Positions 9,645-17,336 of a stretch of DNA of 64,000 bases are shown here, piece after piece; position 1 is the stretch's first letter, and each line of letters starts with the position of its first letter. A model generated the notes under the pieces. That model worked only from the letters and a program-made list of their open reading frames with translations, searched no databases and was not told the DNA's origin. The DNA is from Bacteroidaceae bacterium. Its GTDB lineage: Bacteria > Bacteroidota > Bacteroidia > Bacteroidales > Bacteroidaceae. Position numbers and translations under genes: made by a program. The DNA is taken from the NCBI GenBank assembly GCA_024398515.1, contig JAKSIZ010000005.1, positions 46,868 to 110,867 on the forward strand, given 5' to 3'.

Positions 9645-10568
9645 TTATTTTAATGCACAAAGGTTCTCGGCAAAGTCTTCATCAACGTAGTTGTAGATGC
9701 TCTGACACACACATTGTGCGAAGCGTTGTGCTATGCCGATGATGGTTTTTAGGTTTGTTTCGGTCAACGCTGTGCCCTGTGTTGCCATGCCATAAAGGAA
9801 ACCAGCGTTGAAATTATCGCCCGCACCGATGGTGCTGACGGTAGTTATTGGCTCAACAGAAATGCTCATTCCGTTGATTTCAGGCGTAAAGACGGTTATG
9901 CTGTTGGCTCCATCGGTGAGGATGAAGTTGTCGCAATGCGGCAGTATATACCTATTATATATATAGGAAGCGTCTTTTGTGCCGTAAAGGAAATCGAAGT
10001 CGTCGGCACTTCCACGCACGATAGTAGCAAACTTATAGTTCTCTTCGATGTTATCCTTAACCAAAGGCAGGTCAGCCTGATGGTTGCGGCGGAAGTTTAT
10101 ATCGTAATAAAGCGTCGCACCTGATGCGTATGCCTGACTGAGAAAAGCACGTGTCATTGGTCGGATAACCGGATTTATCGCAAAGAAACTGCCGAAGAGC
10201 ACGAGGTCGTCATGGTTGACTTTCGGGAAATGATTCGGTATGTCGGCGTGTTTATGGTCCTTGTAGAACTCATATTGTGCGTCGTTGTTCTCGTCGAGAA
10301 AGGCAAGAGAGATGTGCGTTTTCGTGCCGTGATTGATGGTGATATACTCCGACGAGACATGGTTTTTCTCGGTGAAATCGGCAATTACTCGCCCAATATG
10401 GTCGTCGCCAGTCTCTGAAATCATCATGCATGGCACTCCACTTCGGCCGAGAGTTCTGCCGAGTGAAATCATTGCATTGTACGTGCTGCCGCCTGGTACA
10501 GCCTTGTCGGGCTGATTATTGCGGAAGATGATGTCATATACAGTTTCGCCTATTCCTATTATTTTCAT
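9645..10568 (-). CDS. PfkB family carbohydrate kinase
   Basis: 307 residues with the ribokinase fold. The N-terminal signature VPGGSTYNAMISLGRTLGR binds sugar, and STIGAGDNFNAGFLYG near residue 245 holds the anion hole and catalytic Asp. The substrate is probably fructose or another hexose, since enzymes of this subgroup in Bacteroides are often annotated as fructokinases, but I cannot decide from sequence. The start codon overlaps the stop of the cyclo-ligase gene by 4 bp (ATGA), which indicates translational coupling inside the five-gene operon. Confidence 0.9.
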   Translation of the reverse strand: MKIIGIGETVYDIIFRNNQPDKAVPGGSTYNAMISLGRTLGRSGVPCMMISETGDDHIGRVIADFTEKNHVSSEYITINHGTKTHISLAFLDENNDAQYEFYKDHKHADIPNHFPKVNHDDLVLFGSFFAINPVIRPMTRAFLSQAYASGATLYYDINFRRNHQADLPLVKDNIEENYKFATIVRGSADDFDFLYGTKDASYIYNRYILPHCDNFILTDGANSITVFTPEINGMSISVEPITTVSTIGAGDNFNAGFLYGMATQGTALTETNLKTIIGIAQRFAQCVCQSIYNYVDEDFAENLCALK

Positions 10569-11170
10569 ATATCTTGGGGTCTGATTATTCCGGTGTTTCC
10601 GGAGATTTCGGTTTTCCTATAGGTTATTATTCTATCACACGCCACATCATGAGGCTCGAATGGAATGGTATTTACTACTTGAAAAGGAAAGCAAACGCCT
10701 ATCTTCACGGCATTTGTTGCCTTGGGTAGAAAACGATCATAGTAGCCTTTTCCCCGTCCCAAGCGATGCCCAGCGGCATCAAATGCTACGCCTGGAACCA
10801 GCACAACATCTATTTTGTCGTATTCGAGGAAAGGATTTCCCTGTGGTTCAAGTATGCCGTATGCACCTTTATGCAACGATTCGCGCCCTTTGTATTCATG
10901 AAGTTCCATGTCACTACCCTTGACAACAGGCAGCAAAACGGTTTTCCCATCGGTAAGAAGCGTATCAATTACAGCATGAGTATCGACTTCATCGGGCAGA
11001 GAATGGTACGCCACAATGGTTTTTGCCGCCCGAACATCTGCATCGTTAATGATATTTTCAGCAATGTAGGCAGACAAAGTGGCGAGTTCTTCGGCAGAGA
11101 ATGTCGATTTCAATGCCTTGATTTCACTTCTTAGTGCGCTTTTCATTCTTTGGGAAAGACTTTTTTTCAT
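10565..11170 (-). CDS. 5-formyltetrahydrofolate cyclo-ligase
   Basis: 201 residues. The enzyme converts 5-formyl-THF to 5,10-methenyl-THF using ATP. The basic N-terminal helix LRSEIKAL, the central LLPVVKGSDMELHEY, and the ATP/folate-binding loop GHRLGRGKGYYDRFL near residue 133 are all present. The ATG at 11170 lies 47 bp inside the upstream protease gene. A second Met eight codons on (11146) is an alternative start with less overlap. The 3' end overlaps the PfkB gene by 4 bp. Confidence 0.93.
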   Translation of the reverse strand: MKKSLSQRMKSALRSEIKALKSTFSAEELATLSAYIAENIINDADVRAAKTIVAYHSLPDEVDTHAVIDTLLTDGKTVLLPVVKGSDMELHEYKGRESLHKGAYGILEPQGNPFLEYDKIDVVLVPGVAFDAAGHRLGRGKGYYDRFLPKATNAVKIGVCFPFQVVNTIPFEPHDVACDRIITYRKTEISGNTGIIRPQDI

Positions 11171-12761
11171 TCAGCACTTGCATTGCCGAGCGGATTACAT
11201 CATCGTCCTGATTGAGATATTCATACAATGCCGACTCGTCCATCATATTATAAATGATGCGACTTATAAGCATACGCTCAAGCAGATTATTCGACTGGCG
11301 AATCATCAGATTGCGACGTTTCAAGCCATGATTGTTGGCATATTGAGCAAACTTTTCGACTATTCCCTGGCGTTTCAGGTAAGAAGCCATCTGGGTGATA
11401 TTGTCGAAATGGTTCAGATTATTGCGATTTTCGTCGGTGTAGTTGTATGCAAACGTGAAGATTATACCCGAATATACAGCCTCGGCATAGTATGAAGTGA
11501 CTGCCGAAGTATCTTCCGGCACGAAAATATCAGGCGTGATTCCACCGCCACCATATACTATTCTGCCGTTTGAAGTGTGATATTCCGGACCTTCATTCTT
11601 GATGCTGTCCTGCGAGAAGAACTCTCCACGCTGGTATCTTTGCACAAGGTCTTGCTCATAATCTCTCTCATTTCCTTTCTCGTAAGGCTTCTGGATGCAA
11701 CGTCCTGACGGCGTATAATAGCGTGCAATAGTGAGGCGAACCATACTTCCATCGTGGAACTGTATAGGTTGTTGCACCAATCCCTTGCCGAATGAACGGC
11801 GCCCGATGACCGTTCCACGGTCGTTGTCCTGTATAGCACCTGCAAGAATTTCCGACGATGAAGCCGAACCTTCGTTGATTAAAACGATGAGAGGTATCTT
11901 CTGATAACTTCCATGTCCGTCACTTCGATACTCCTCGCGAGGCGACTTACGGCCCTTGGTATATACGATGAGCTTACCACTCGAAAGAAATTCATTGGCA
12001 ATCTGAACAGCACTTGCGAAATATCCGCCAGTGTTGTCGCGTAGGTCTATGATGAGATTTTCAACACCTTCGGCATTCAGACGTGCCAAAGCCACGAGCA
12101 TTTCAGGATAAGTCGTCTCGCCGAAGTTCTTCAGTCGTATATAACCAATCTTGTCGTCAATCATGTAAGAGCAACTCACACTCTTTTGTACTATGTCGTC
12201 GCGAGTGACTGTAAACGTACGGATTTTACTTTCTCCATATCTGATTATGCCAAGTTCAACCTTCGTTCCTTTAGGTCCTTTCAGTCGTTTCATGGCATTC
12301 ACGTCGTTGCACTCCTCGCCAACAAATGGCTTTCCATCGACGCGAACTATCTTGTCGCCAGCAACGATGCCTGCCTTCTCGGCTGGTCCATTGGAGATTA
12401 TGTTTTGGATATGCAGAGTATCGTCGCGAATAGTAAACGAAATGCCTACACCCGAGAACGACCCTTTAAGGTCGTCGTTGTTGCTTTCCATGTCGCTTGC
12501 AGTGACGTATGTCGAATGTGGGTCGAGTTCTGCCAGTATCCGTGGCATTGACTTTTCGACAAGATCTTCCATGTTGACCGTATCAACATACTGGTCGCCT
12601 ATGATGTGCAACAGATTATTCAGTTTATTGCTGCTCGCATTGCTTATATTAAGTCGGTTTCCTGAGAAGTGGCTTGCATAAAAAGCACCGATAAGCACAC
12701 CCACAACCATGCACAACGCCAATATCAGTGGCATGAACCTTGAATGATTTCCCTTGTTCAT
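11124..12761 (-). CDS. S41 family C-terminal processing protease
   Basis: 545 residues. An N-terminal membrane anchor (FMPLILALCMVVGVLIGAFY) places it in the periplasm. A PDZ domain follows at about residues 95-180 (GVGISFTIRDDTLHIQNI, AGDKIVRVDG). The catalytic core has the nucleophile in NEGSASSSEILAG near residue 302 and the general-base lysine in RSFGKGLVQQ near residue 328. CtpA/Prc proteases trim exported proteins at the C-terminus. The start overlaps the stop of the dCMP deaminase gene by 4 bp, and the 3' end overlaps the cyclo-ligase gene by 47 bp. Confidence 0.95.
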   Translation of the reverse strand: MNKGNHSRFMPLILALCMVVGVLIGAFYASHFSGNRLNISNASSNKLNNLLHIIGDQYVDTVNMEDLVEKSMPRILAELDPHSTYVTASDMESNNDDLKGSFSGVGISFTIRDDTLHIQNIISNGPAEKAGIVAGDKIVRVDGKPFVGEECNDVNAMKRLKGPKGTKVELGIIRYGESKIRTFTVTRDDIVQKSVSCSYMIDDKIGYIRLKNFGETTYPEMLVALARLNAEGVENLIIDLRDNTGGYFASAVQIANEFLSSGKLIVYTKGRKSPREEYRSDGHGSYQKIPLIVLINEGSASSSEILAGAIQDNDRGTVIGRRSFGKGLVQQPIQFHDGSMVRLTIARYYTPSGRCIQKPYEKGNERDYEQDLVQRYQRGEFFSQDSIKNEGPEYHTSNGRIVYGGGGITPDIFVPEDTSAVTSYYAEAVYSGIIFTFAYNYTDENRNNLNHFDNITQMASYLKRQGIVEKFAQYANNHGLKRRNLMIRQSNNLLERMLISRIIYNMMDESALYEYLNQDDDVIRSAMQVLNEKKSFPKNEKRTKK

Positions 12762-13183
12762 CTTTCTTTTATATTCATATATACAACTTCAACTCCTGCA
12801 CGTTTCAGCAGGTTTATGCCTTCATCCAGACGATACTTTTCGCCATAGACTACGCGTTTTATTCCCGATTGGATGATTAGTTTGGCACATTCTATACATG
12901 GCGATGCCGTGACATAAAGCGTTGCACCATCGCTGTTATTGCTGCTGCGGGCAAGTTTTGTTATTGCATTCGCCTCGGCATGAAGCACGTAAGGCTTGGT
13001 CACATTGTCGTCATCTTCGCAGACATTCTCAAATCCACTCGGCGTTCCATTGTAACCATCGCTGATTATCATCTTGTCCTTCACTACAAGAGCACCCACT
13101 TTCCTTCGTTGGCAGTAACTGTTCTCTGCCCAAATCTGCGCCATCCTCAAATAACGCTCATCGAATTTATCCTGTTTTCCCAT
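12758..13183 (-). CDS. dCMP deaminase family protein
   Basis: 141 residues. The zinc site is complete: His68 and Glu70 in HAEANA, and Cys96 and Cys99 in PCIECA. The family (ComEB/dCMP deaminase) makes dUMP from dCMP for thymidylate synthesis. Residues QRRKVGALVV and DGYNGTPSG match the nucleotide-binding part. It is the first gene of the operon that continues through the protease, cyclo-ligase, kinase and OPT transporter. It starts 28 bp after the RelE-type toxin gene on the same strand, so read-through from the toxin-antitoxin unit is possible. Confidence 0.95.
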   Translation of the reverse strand: MGKQDKFDERYLRMAQIWAENSYCQRRKVGALVVKDKMIISDGYNGTPSGFENVCEDDDNVTKPYVLHAEANAITKLARSSNNSDGATLYVTASPCIECAKLIIQSGIKRVVYGEKYRLDEGINLLKRAGVEVVYMNIKER

Positions 13184-13211
13184 ATCTCTTCTTAAGGTTT
13201 ATTATAAAAAA

Positions 13212-13478
13212 CTATTCATAATGACCATATGCAGACAAAACATAAACCTGAACTATCTCATCATAGATTCTATAAACAATTCTATGTCGTTTGTCCAACC
13301 GGCGCGACCAAGTTTCTTCCGTACAATACTTCAATTGTTCGCATTGGCCAGTTCCTGTCCGTGGATGTAGCTCTAGTTCTTCAAATATCTTCATCAATTT
13401 TTTGTACGCCAATGGCGCACTTTCCCTTAACTTGACTACATCCTTTTTGGCTGACGATGTAAAGACTACTCTGTACAT
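13212..13478 (-). CDS. RelE/YoeB-type toxin
   Basis: 88 residues, the normal size for a RelE-superfamily ribosome-dependent mRNA endonuclease. The Txe/YoeB-like pattern is visible: FTSSAKKDVVKL, the ELHPRTGTGQCEQLKY segment, WSRRLDKRHRIVYRI, and a C-terminal SAYGHYE with the catalytic His and Tyr expected in YoeB. It overlaps the 3' end of its antitoxin gene by 13 bp. The pair is wedged between an M3 peptidase gene and the dCMP deaminase gene on the same strand. Confidence 0.9.
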   Translation of the reverse strand: MYRVVFTSSAKKDVVKLRESAPLAYKKLMKIFEELELHPRTGTGQCEQLKYCTEETWSRRLDKRHRIVYRIYDEIVQVYVLSAYGHYE

Positions 13479-13726
13479 AAGCGTTCAAAGAATTGTTCTG
13501 TCGTCTCGTTTTCAAGGCGATAAATTCCGTTTCCGTTTTGAATGTCGCGTATTCCTTCTTCAATCTTTGCTTGAAGTTTTTCCTGGCGTTCCTTCTCCTT
13601 TGCATTTTCAAGTAACTTTGCAAAAGCATTTCTTACGCTTTTTGAAGAGGAATTAAACTGCTCTACCAAAACCTTCAATGGTCTTGACACCTTTGTTTGC
13701 TGTTGTATTTGTAATGTTATTGCCAT
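13466..13726 (-). CDS. Antitoxin of the YoeB-type toxin
   Basis: 86 residues, charged and mostly helical. The N-terminal part has VEQFNSSSKSVRNAFAK, followed by a long Lys/Glu-rich helix and the acidic tail ENETTEQFFERLCTE, the usual position of the toxin-binding segment. The same SSSKSV-AF-K core occurs in the antitoxin at 41000-41239, although its partner toxin belongs to a different RelE-type subgroup. I see no Phd or MazE DNA-binding signature, so the DNA-binding mode is not clear. The gene starts 16 bp after the M3 peptidase stop. Confidence 0.82.
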   Translation of the reverse strand: MAITLQIQQQTKVSRPLKVLVEQFNSSSKSVRNAFAKLLENAKEKERQEKLQAKIEEGIRDIQNGNGIYRLENETTEQFFERLCTE

Positions 13727-13742
13727 ACTATTTTGAATTTTC

Positions 13743-15794
13743 TTACTTTGTCTTTATGCCATTGCGCTTCAGGAGGGCGGCGATGGTGGGTTCTTGACCG
13801 CGGAAACGCTTGTAGAGAGTCATCGGATGCTCTGTTCCTCCTTTCGAGAGTATCTCGTCGCGGAAGCTTTGGGCTGTCTTCTGGTCGAAGATTCCACGGC
13901 GTTTGAACACGCTGAACGCATCGGCATCGAGTATCTCTGCCCACTTATAACTGTAGTAACCTGCCGCATAACCACCCGACATTATGTGCGAGAACTGCGT
14001 AGTCATACACGTGTCGCTGAGTTGATCGGTGAGTTGCGCCTTCTTCCATGCGGCTTTTTCAAAGGTCAGTATATCGTCTGTGAACTCGTCTTTCTGCGTG
14101 TAATATGCCATGTCCAACAGGCAGAAACTTACCTGGCGCATACATCCGTAGGCTGCATTATAGTTCCTGCTGCGCACAATCCTGCGTATAAGGCTGTCGG
14201 GGATAACCTCTCCTGTCTTGTAATGGAACGCAAATGTCTTCAGGAAGTCCTTTTCTATTGCATAGTTTTCCATGAATTGCGACGGCAATTCCACGAAATC
14301 CCACCACACATTCGTGCCGCTGAGGCTCTCATATTTTGTGTTTGCAAACATTCCGTGCAGCGCATGACCGAACTCATGCAAGAATGTTTCTACCTCGCTG
14401 AGAGTGAGCAAAGCGGGTTTCTTGGGCGTTGACTTGGTGAAATTCATCACTACACTGACGTGTGGACGAACGTTTTCGCCATCGTTCGTAATCCATTGTC
14501 CTTGGTAAGACGTCATCCATGCACCGCCTTGTTTGCCCTTTCGAGGATAGAAGTCGGCATAGAAAACTGCCAGATACGTCCCATCTTTGTCGAACACTTC
14601 ATACGCTTTCACGTCTTTATGATACACTGGAATCTTCTTGTTTTCCTTAAATGTTATGCCGTATAGAGTGGTTGCAAGTCCGAAAACGCCCTTTATTACG
14701 TTCTCCAACTTAAAGTATGGTCGCAGCATTTCGCTGTCAAGATTATACTTCTTCAACTGCAACTTATGCGAATAGAAACCGAAATCCCACGGTTCAAAGT
14801 CCTTTTCTCCGCACTCGATTGCAAGGTCGTGAATGGCTTTTATTTCCTTTACGGCGGCTGGTTTGTAGGCTTTGATGAGCTGATTCATCAGTTTTTTTAC
14901 GTTGCCTACACTCTTTGCCATGCGGTAACGCATTGCATAATCGGCGTAAGTCTTGTGTCCCATCATCTGCGCAACTTCGCGTCTGAGGTTCACGAGACGG
15001 CGACAAATCTCCAGATTGTTCGACTTGTTTTGCCTTATGCCACGCATATTGCTTGCCATATACATCTTCTTTCTCAGGTCGCGCCTGGTTGAATATGTCA
15101 TGAAAGGACCGTAACTTGGCGAGTGAAGCGTGAATATCCACCCCTCTTTCCCACGTTCCTTTGCCTCCTGTCGAGCGGCTTCGATGGCTGTTTCGGGCAG
15201 TCCGTCGAGCTGCGACTTGTCTTTTATGTGTAGTTTGAAAGCGTTTGTCTCGCGCAGAAGGTTCTGTGAAAACGTCAGCGACAGCATTGAAAGTTCTTCG
15301 GTAAGACTGCGCAGACGCTCTTTTCCCTCGTCGTCGAGCAGTGCACCACTCTGTACAAACGAGTCGTAGTAATTGTCGAGCAGCATCTTTTCCTCGGTCG
15401 TAAGCTTGCGATGATGCTGGTGAACATACTTCACACGCTCGAACAACTGCTTGTTGAGCACCACGTCATTGTCGTGCTGCGTCAGTATTGGCGACAGTTT
15501 CTGAGCCAATGCGTCCATCCTGTCGTTGGTTTCTGCCGACAGTTGGTTGTAGAAAACCTCCGTCGCACGGTCGAGAAGATCATAATAAAAATCCTTCTCC
15601 TTCGTGTGTTCCACCACTATTGTGTTCTCAAACGTAGGCGTTTCGGGGTTGTTTATTATCTCGTCCAGTTCCTCATTATCACGCCTGATGCCTTCCATTA
15701 TTGCCTCTTCGTAGTCGCGAAGTTCAATCTTGTCGAACGGAACAGTCTCGTGCGGCGTGCCGTATGGCTGAAAAAAAGGGTTTACATGTTTCAT
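13743..15794 (-). CDS. M3 family metallopeptidase (peptidyl-dipeptidase Dcp / oligopeptidase A type)
   Basis: 683 residues from the ATG at 15794 (MKHVNPFFQPYGTPHETVPF). An upstream in-frame start at 15869 would add 25 residues overlapping HigA with no family resemblance, so I reject it. The zinc motif is HEFGHALHGMF near residue 474, with the surrounding LTLSEVETFLHEFGHA and the C-terminal GGYAAGYYSYKWAEILDADAF typical of M3 enzymes. The absence of a signal peptide suggests cytoplasmic degradation of short peptides. It follows HigA by 29 bp and is followed at 16 bp by a second antitoxin gene. Confidence 0.95.
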   Translation of the reverse strand: MKHVNPFFQPYGTPHETVPFDKIELRDYEEAIMEGIRRDNEELDEIINNPETPTFENTIVVEHTKEKDFYYDLLDRATEVFYNQLSAETNDRMDALAQKLSPILTQHDNDVVLNKQLFERVKYVHQHHRKLTTEEKMLLDNYYDSFVQSGALLDDEGKERLRSLTEELSMLSLTFSQNLLRETNAFKLHIKDKSQLDGLPETAIEAARQEAKERGKEGWIFTLHSPSYGPFMTYSTRRDLRKKMYMASNMRGIRQNKSNNLEICRRLVNLRREVAQMMGHKTYADYAMRYRMAKSVGNVKKLMNQLIKAYKPAAVKEIKAIHDLAIECGEKDFEPWDFGFYSHKLQLKKYNLDSEMLRPYFKLENVIKGVFGLATTLYGITFKENKKIPVYHKDVKAYEVFDKDGTYLAVFYADFYPRKGKQGGAWMTSYQGQWITNDGENVRPHVSVVMNFTKSTPKKPALLTLSEVETFLHEFGHALHGMFANTKYESLSGTNVWWDFVELPSQFMENYAIEKDFLKTFAFHYKTGEVIPDSLIRRIVRSRNYNAAYGCMRQVSFCLLDMAYYTQKDEFTDDILTFEKAAWKKAQLTDQLSDTCMTTQFSHIMSGGYAAGYYSYKWAEILDADAFSVFKRRGIFDQKTAQSFRDEILSKGGTEHPMTLYKRFRGQEPTIAALLKRNGIKTK

Positions 15795-15823
15795 TTCCTT
15801 ATTTGCAATTTGATATGTAATTG

Positions 15824-16189
15824 CTATACACCAAGCACTATGGCAGGATCTATGCTCAGTCGCTGACATATTATCCTACCAGTGTTGAGGCTTGGCTCAT
15901 ACTTGCCGTGAAGCATATCGTCTGCCGTATTCTTTGCCATTCCCAATGTTTCGGCAAGCAATTCAACGGTCAGGCCACGCTCATACATACGTAGTTTTAT
16001 TACGTCTATCAACGATGGCGATCCAATAGGATAGTGCTTTGCCTCATACTCCTCAACCATATCTGAAATCATATCGAGTTCAAGATAGTTGGCATCATCC
16101 GTAGGGGTGCTGTCGTTCACCAAAGGCAACAATGCATCTATTCGCTTAAGTGCTGCCTGATAAGCTGCTTCGTTTTTAATGTGTGCCAT
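15824..16189 (-). CDS. HigA-type antitoxin (helix-turn-helix)
   Basis: 121 residues. The N-terminal part is helical and acidic (DANYLELDMISDMVEEYEAK) and resembles the toxin-binding region of the HigA subgroup paired with HigB_toxin proteins. The C-terminal half holds a helix-turn-helix (LTVELLAETLGMAKNTADDML, then YEPSLNTGRIICQRLSI). HigA neutralises HigB and represses its own promoter. It lies 4 bp after the HigB gene, so the order is toxin first, as usual for higBA. Confidence 0.92.
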   Translation of the reverse strand: MAHIKNEAAYQAALKRIDALLPLVNDSTPTDDANYLELDMISDMVEEYEAKHYPIGSPSLIDVIKLRMYERGLTVELLAETLGMAKNTADDMLHGKYEPSLNTGRIICQRLSIDPAIVLGV

Positions 16190-16193
16190 AATC

Positions 16194-16490
16194 TTATATA
16201 TTTTTTATGTCTTTTATCTTGTCATATTCAGCATGTGTGCCGACAAAACGTATATAAACCCTTTGTGGCGTAAACTGCACGACAACAACCAGACGAAAAT
16301 CGTTTCCGTGAATGTTAAATACATAATGTTGGTTGCCGACTATCGAAACGGTATTGAATGTATTTTTTATGTCGTCAAAACATTCCCAATGCGCGCGGAC
16401 TGTCTTCTTGTACCAATCCTGAAGCGCAACTTTTGCCTGTGGATTCTTCGTGTAATACTCCACGAGGGTGCTAAGTGCAATAACTCTCAT
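16194..16490 (-). CDS. HigB-type mRNA interferase toxin
   Basis: 98 residues from the ATG at 16490 (MRVIALSTLVEYYTKNP). A second ATG six codons upstream is less like family starts. The core AKVALQDWYKKTVRAHWECF and the end VYIRFVGTHAEYDKI match the HigB_toxin family, which cleaves translated mRNA on the ribosome. It is the first gene of a minus-strand unit with HigA. Its upstream side is the intergenic region that carries the second triple-palindrome element. Confidence 0.92.
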   Translation of the reverse strand: MRVIALSTLVEYYTKNPQAKVALQDWYKKTVRAHWECFDDIKNTFNTVSIVGNQHYVFNIHGNDFRLVVVVQFTPQRVYIRFVGTHAEYDKIKDIKNI

Positions 16491-16653
16491 TCTCTTTTTT
16501 GCACGCAAAGTTATTGAATTTTACTGACATTCAGTAAACCTGTATATTAAAAAATGTCAAAACAATGGAAAAATGTTTGCGCACGACCATATAAACGACA
16601 TCTTCTATATCGTTTTTGCAATTTCGCCATTATACTTTCGGCGGTTGAACGAA

Positions 16654-16770
16654 GGGGGTTCTGGGATTGAACGCTTAACTCTGCCAAACATTGCTGCAAT
16701 GTTCGAGTCAACATTGCTACAATGTTCGGACCAACATTGCTGCAATGTTTTTCGGACTTTTACGCTCAAT
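16654..16770 (+). repeat. Triple-palindrome intergenic element, copy 2
   Basis: Palindromes with arms AACATTG and CAATGTT lie at 16687-16703, 16710-16726 and 16733-16749, spaced by CGAGTC and CGGACC (period 23 bp). The middle one has centre CTA and the outer ones CTG. The left flank, GGGGGTTCTGGGATTGAACG followed by CTTAACTC, matches the inverted right flank of copy 3. The right flank is eroded. It lies in the divergent region between higB and the HU gene. Confidence 0.88.
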
Positions 16771-16792
16771 TTGAAAAATTCTTTCGATAAAG

Positions 16793-16824
16793 TTTGGTAG
16801 TTTGACCAAATGTTTGTACCTTTA
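16793..16824 (+). promoter_or_regulatory. Promoter of the HU-like gene
   Basis: TTTG at 16793-16796 is followed after 20 bp by TACCTTTA at 16817-16824, one mismatch from TAnnTTTG, 26 bp before the start codon. It begins about 23 bp after the triple-palindrome element. Confidence 0.55.
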
Positions 16825-16850
16825 CAACCGATTACTAAAACAACAGTATT

Positions 16851-17324
16851 ATGGCAATAAATTTCAGTTTAGCAAAAATCAACAAGCTCCATGCTAATGG
16901 ACAGAAAGAGTTAAGGGTCTATGCACGTGCACAGGCAAAGCAAACAATCAGTAAGGAAGCACTCGTACGCTATGCCGCCGAGCACTATACGACGTTCCGC
17001 GACCACAATCTTGTAAGAGCATCGTTGGAAGCCTTGGAGAAGGCAACTGCCGACATGCTGCGCGATGGAAACAACGTCAAGCTCGGAGATTTCGGTACGT
17101 TCTACAACCATATCAACTCGGATATCCTGACAGGAGCAGAGTATGAAGAAAAGGGATTCAGCCCTTCACGCAACATCAAAGACGTGACCGTGAAATGGCG
17201 TCCAAGCAACTTCCTCAAGTCGTTGAAGGCTTTTGGCGAACTCCAGTTTGCGCATAAGCCTACGGTACGCGACCAAATCGAAAAAATGAAGGAAGTCAGG
17301 GAAAGGGAAAAGCCCCAAATCTAA
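16851..17324 (+). CDS. HU/IHF-like DNA-binding protein
   Basis: 157 residues, longer than classic HU (about 90). The N-terminal helical part and VRASLEALEKATADMLRDG lead to the HU core signature NVKLGDFGTFYNHINS. The C-terminal extension (VKWRPSNFLKSL and a charged end) is typical of the Bacteroidales histone-like subgroup. Such proteins bend DNA and compact the nucleoid. It has its own promoter. The GH78 gene starts 12 bp after its stop, so the two may share a transcript although the functions look unrelated. Confidence 0.88.
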   Translation: MAINFSLAKINKLHANGQKELRVYARAQAKQTISKEALVRYAAEHYTTFRDHNLVRASLEALEKATADMLRDGNNVKLGDFGTFYNHINSDILTGAEYEEKGFSPSRNIKDVTVKWRPSNFLKSLKAFGELQFAHKPTVRDQIEKMKEVREREKPQI

Positions 17325-17336
17325 CCAACTCCAACA

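Noticed and set aside
15795-15869. 25-residue N-terminal extension of the M3 peptidase
   Set aside because: It overlaps the end of HigA and does not resemble the family; ATG at 15794 gives the typical N-terminus.
16700-16732. GTTCGAGTC words that look like a tRNA T-arm
   Set aside because: No acceptor stem, D-arm or anticodon arm can be drawn around them; they are the spacer junctions of the triple-palindrome element.
16687-16749. Triple repeats with regular spacing resembling a tiny CRISPR array
   Set aside because: Spacers are only 6 bp and related between copies, repeats are perfect dyads of 17 bp, and no cas gene is present.
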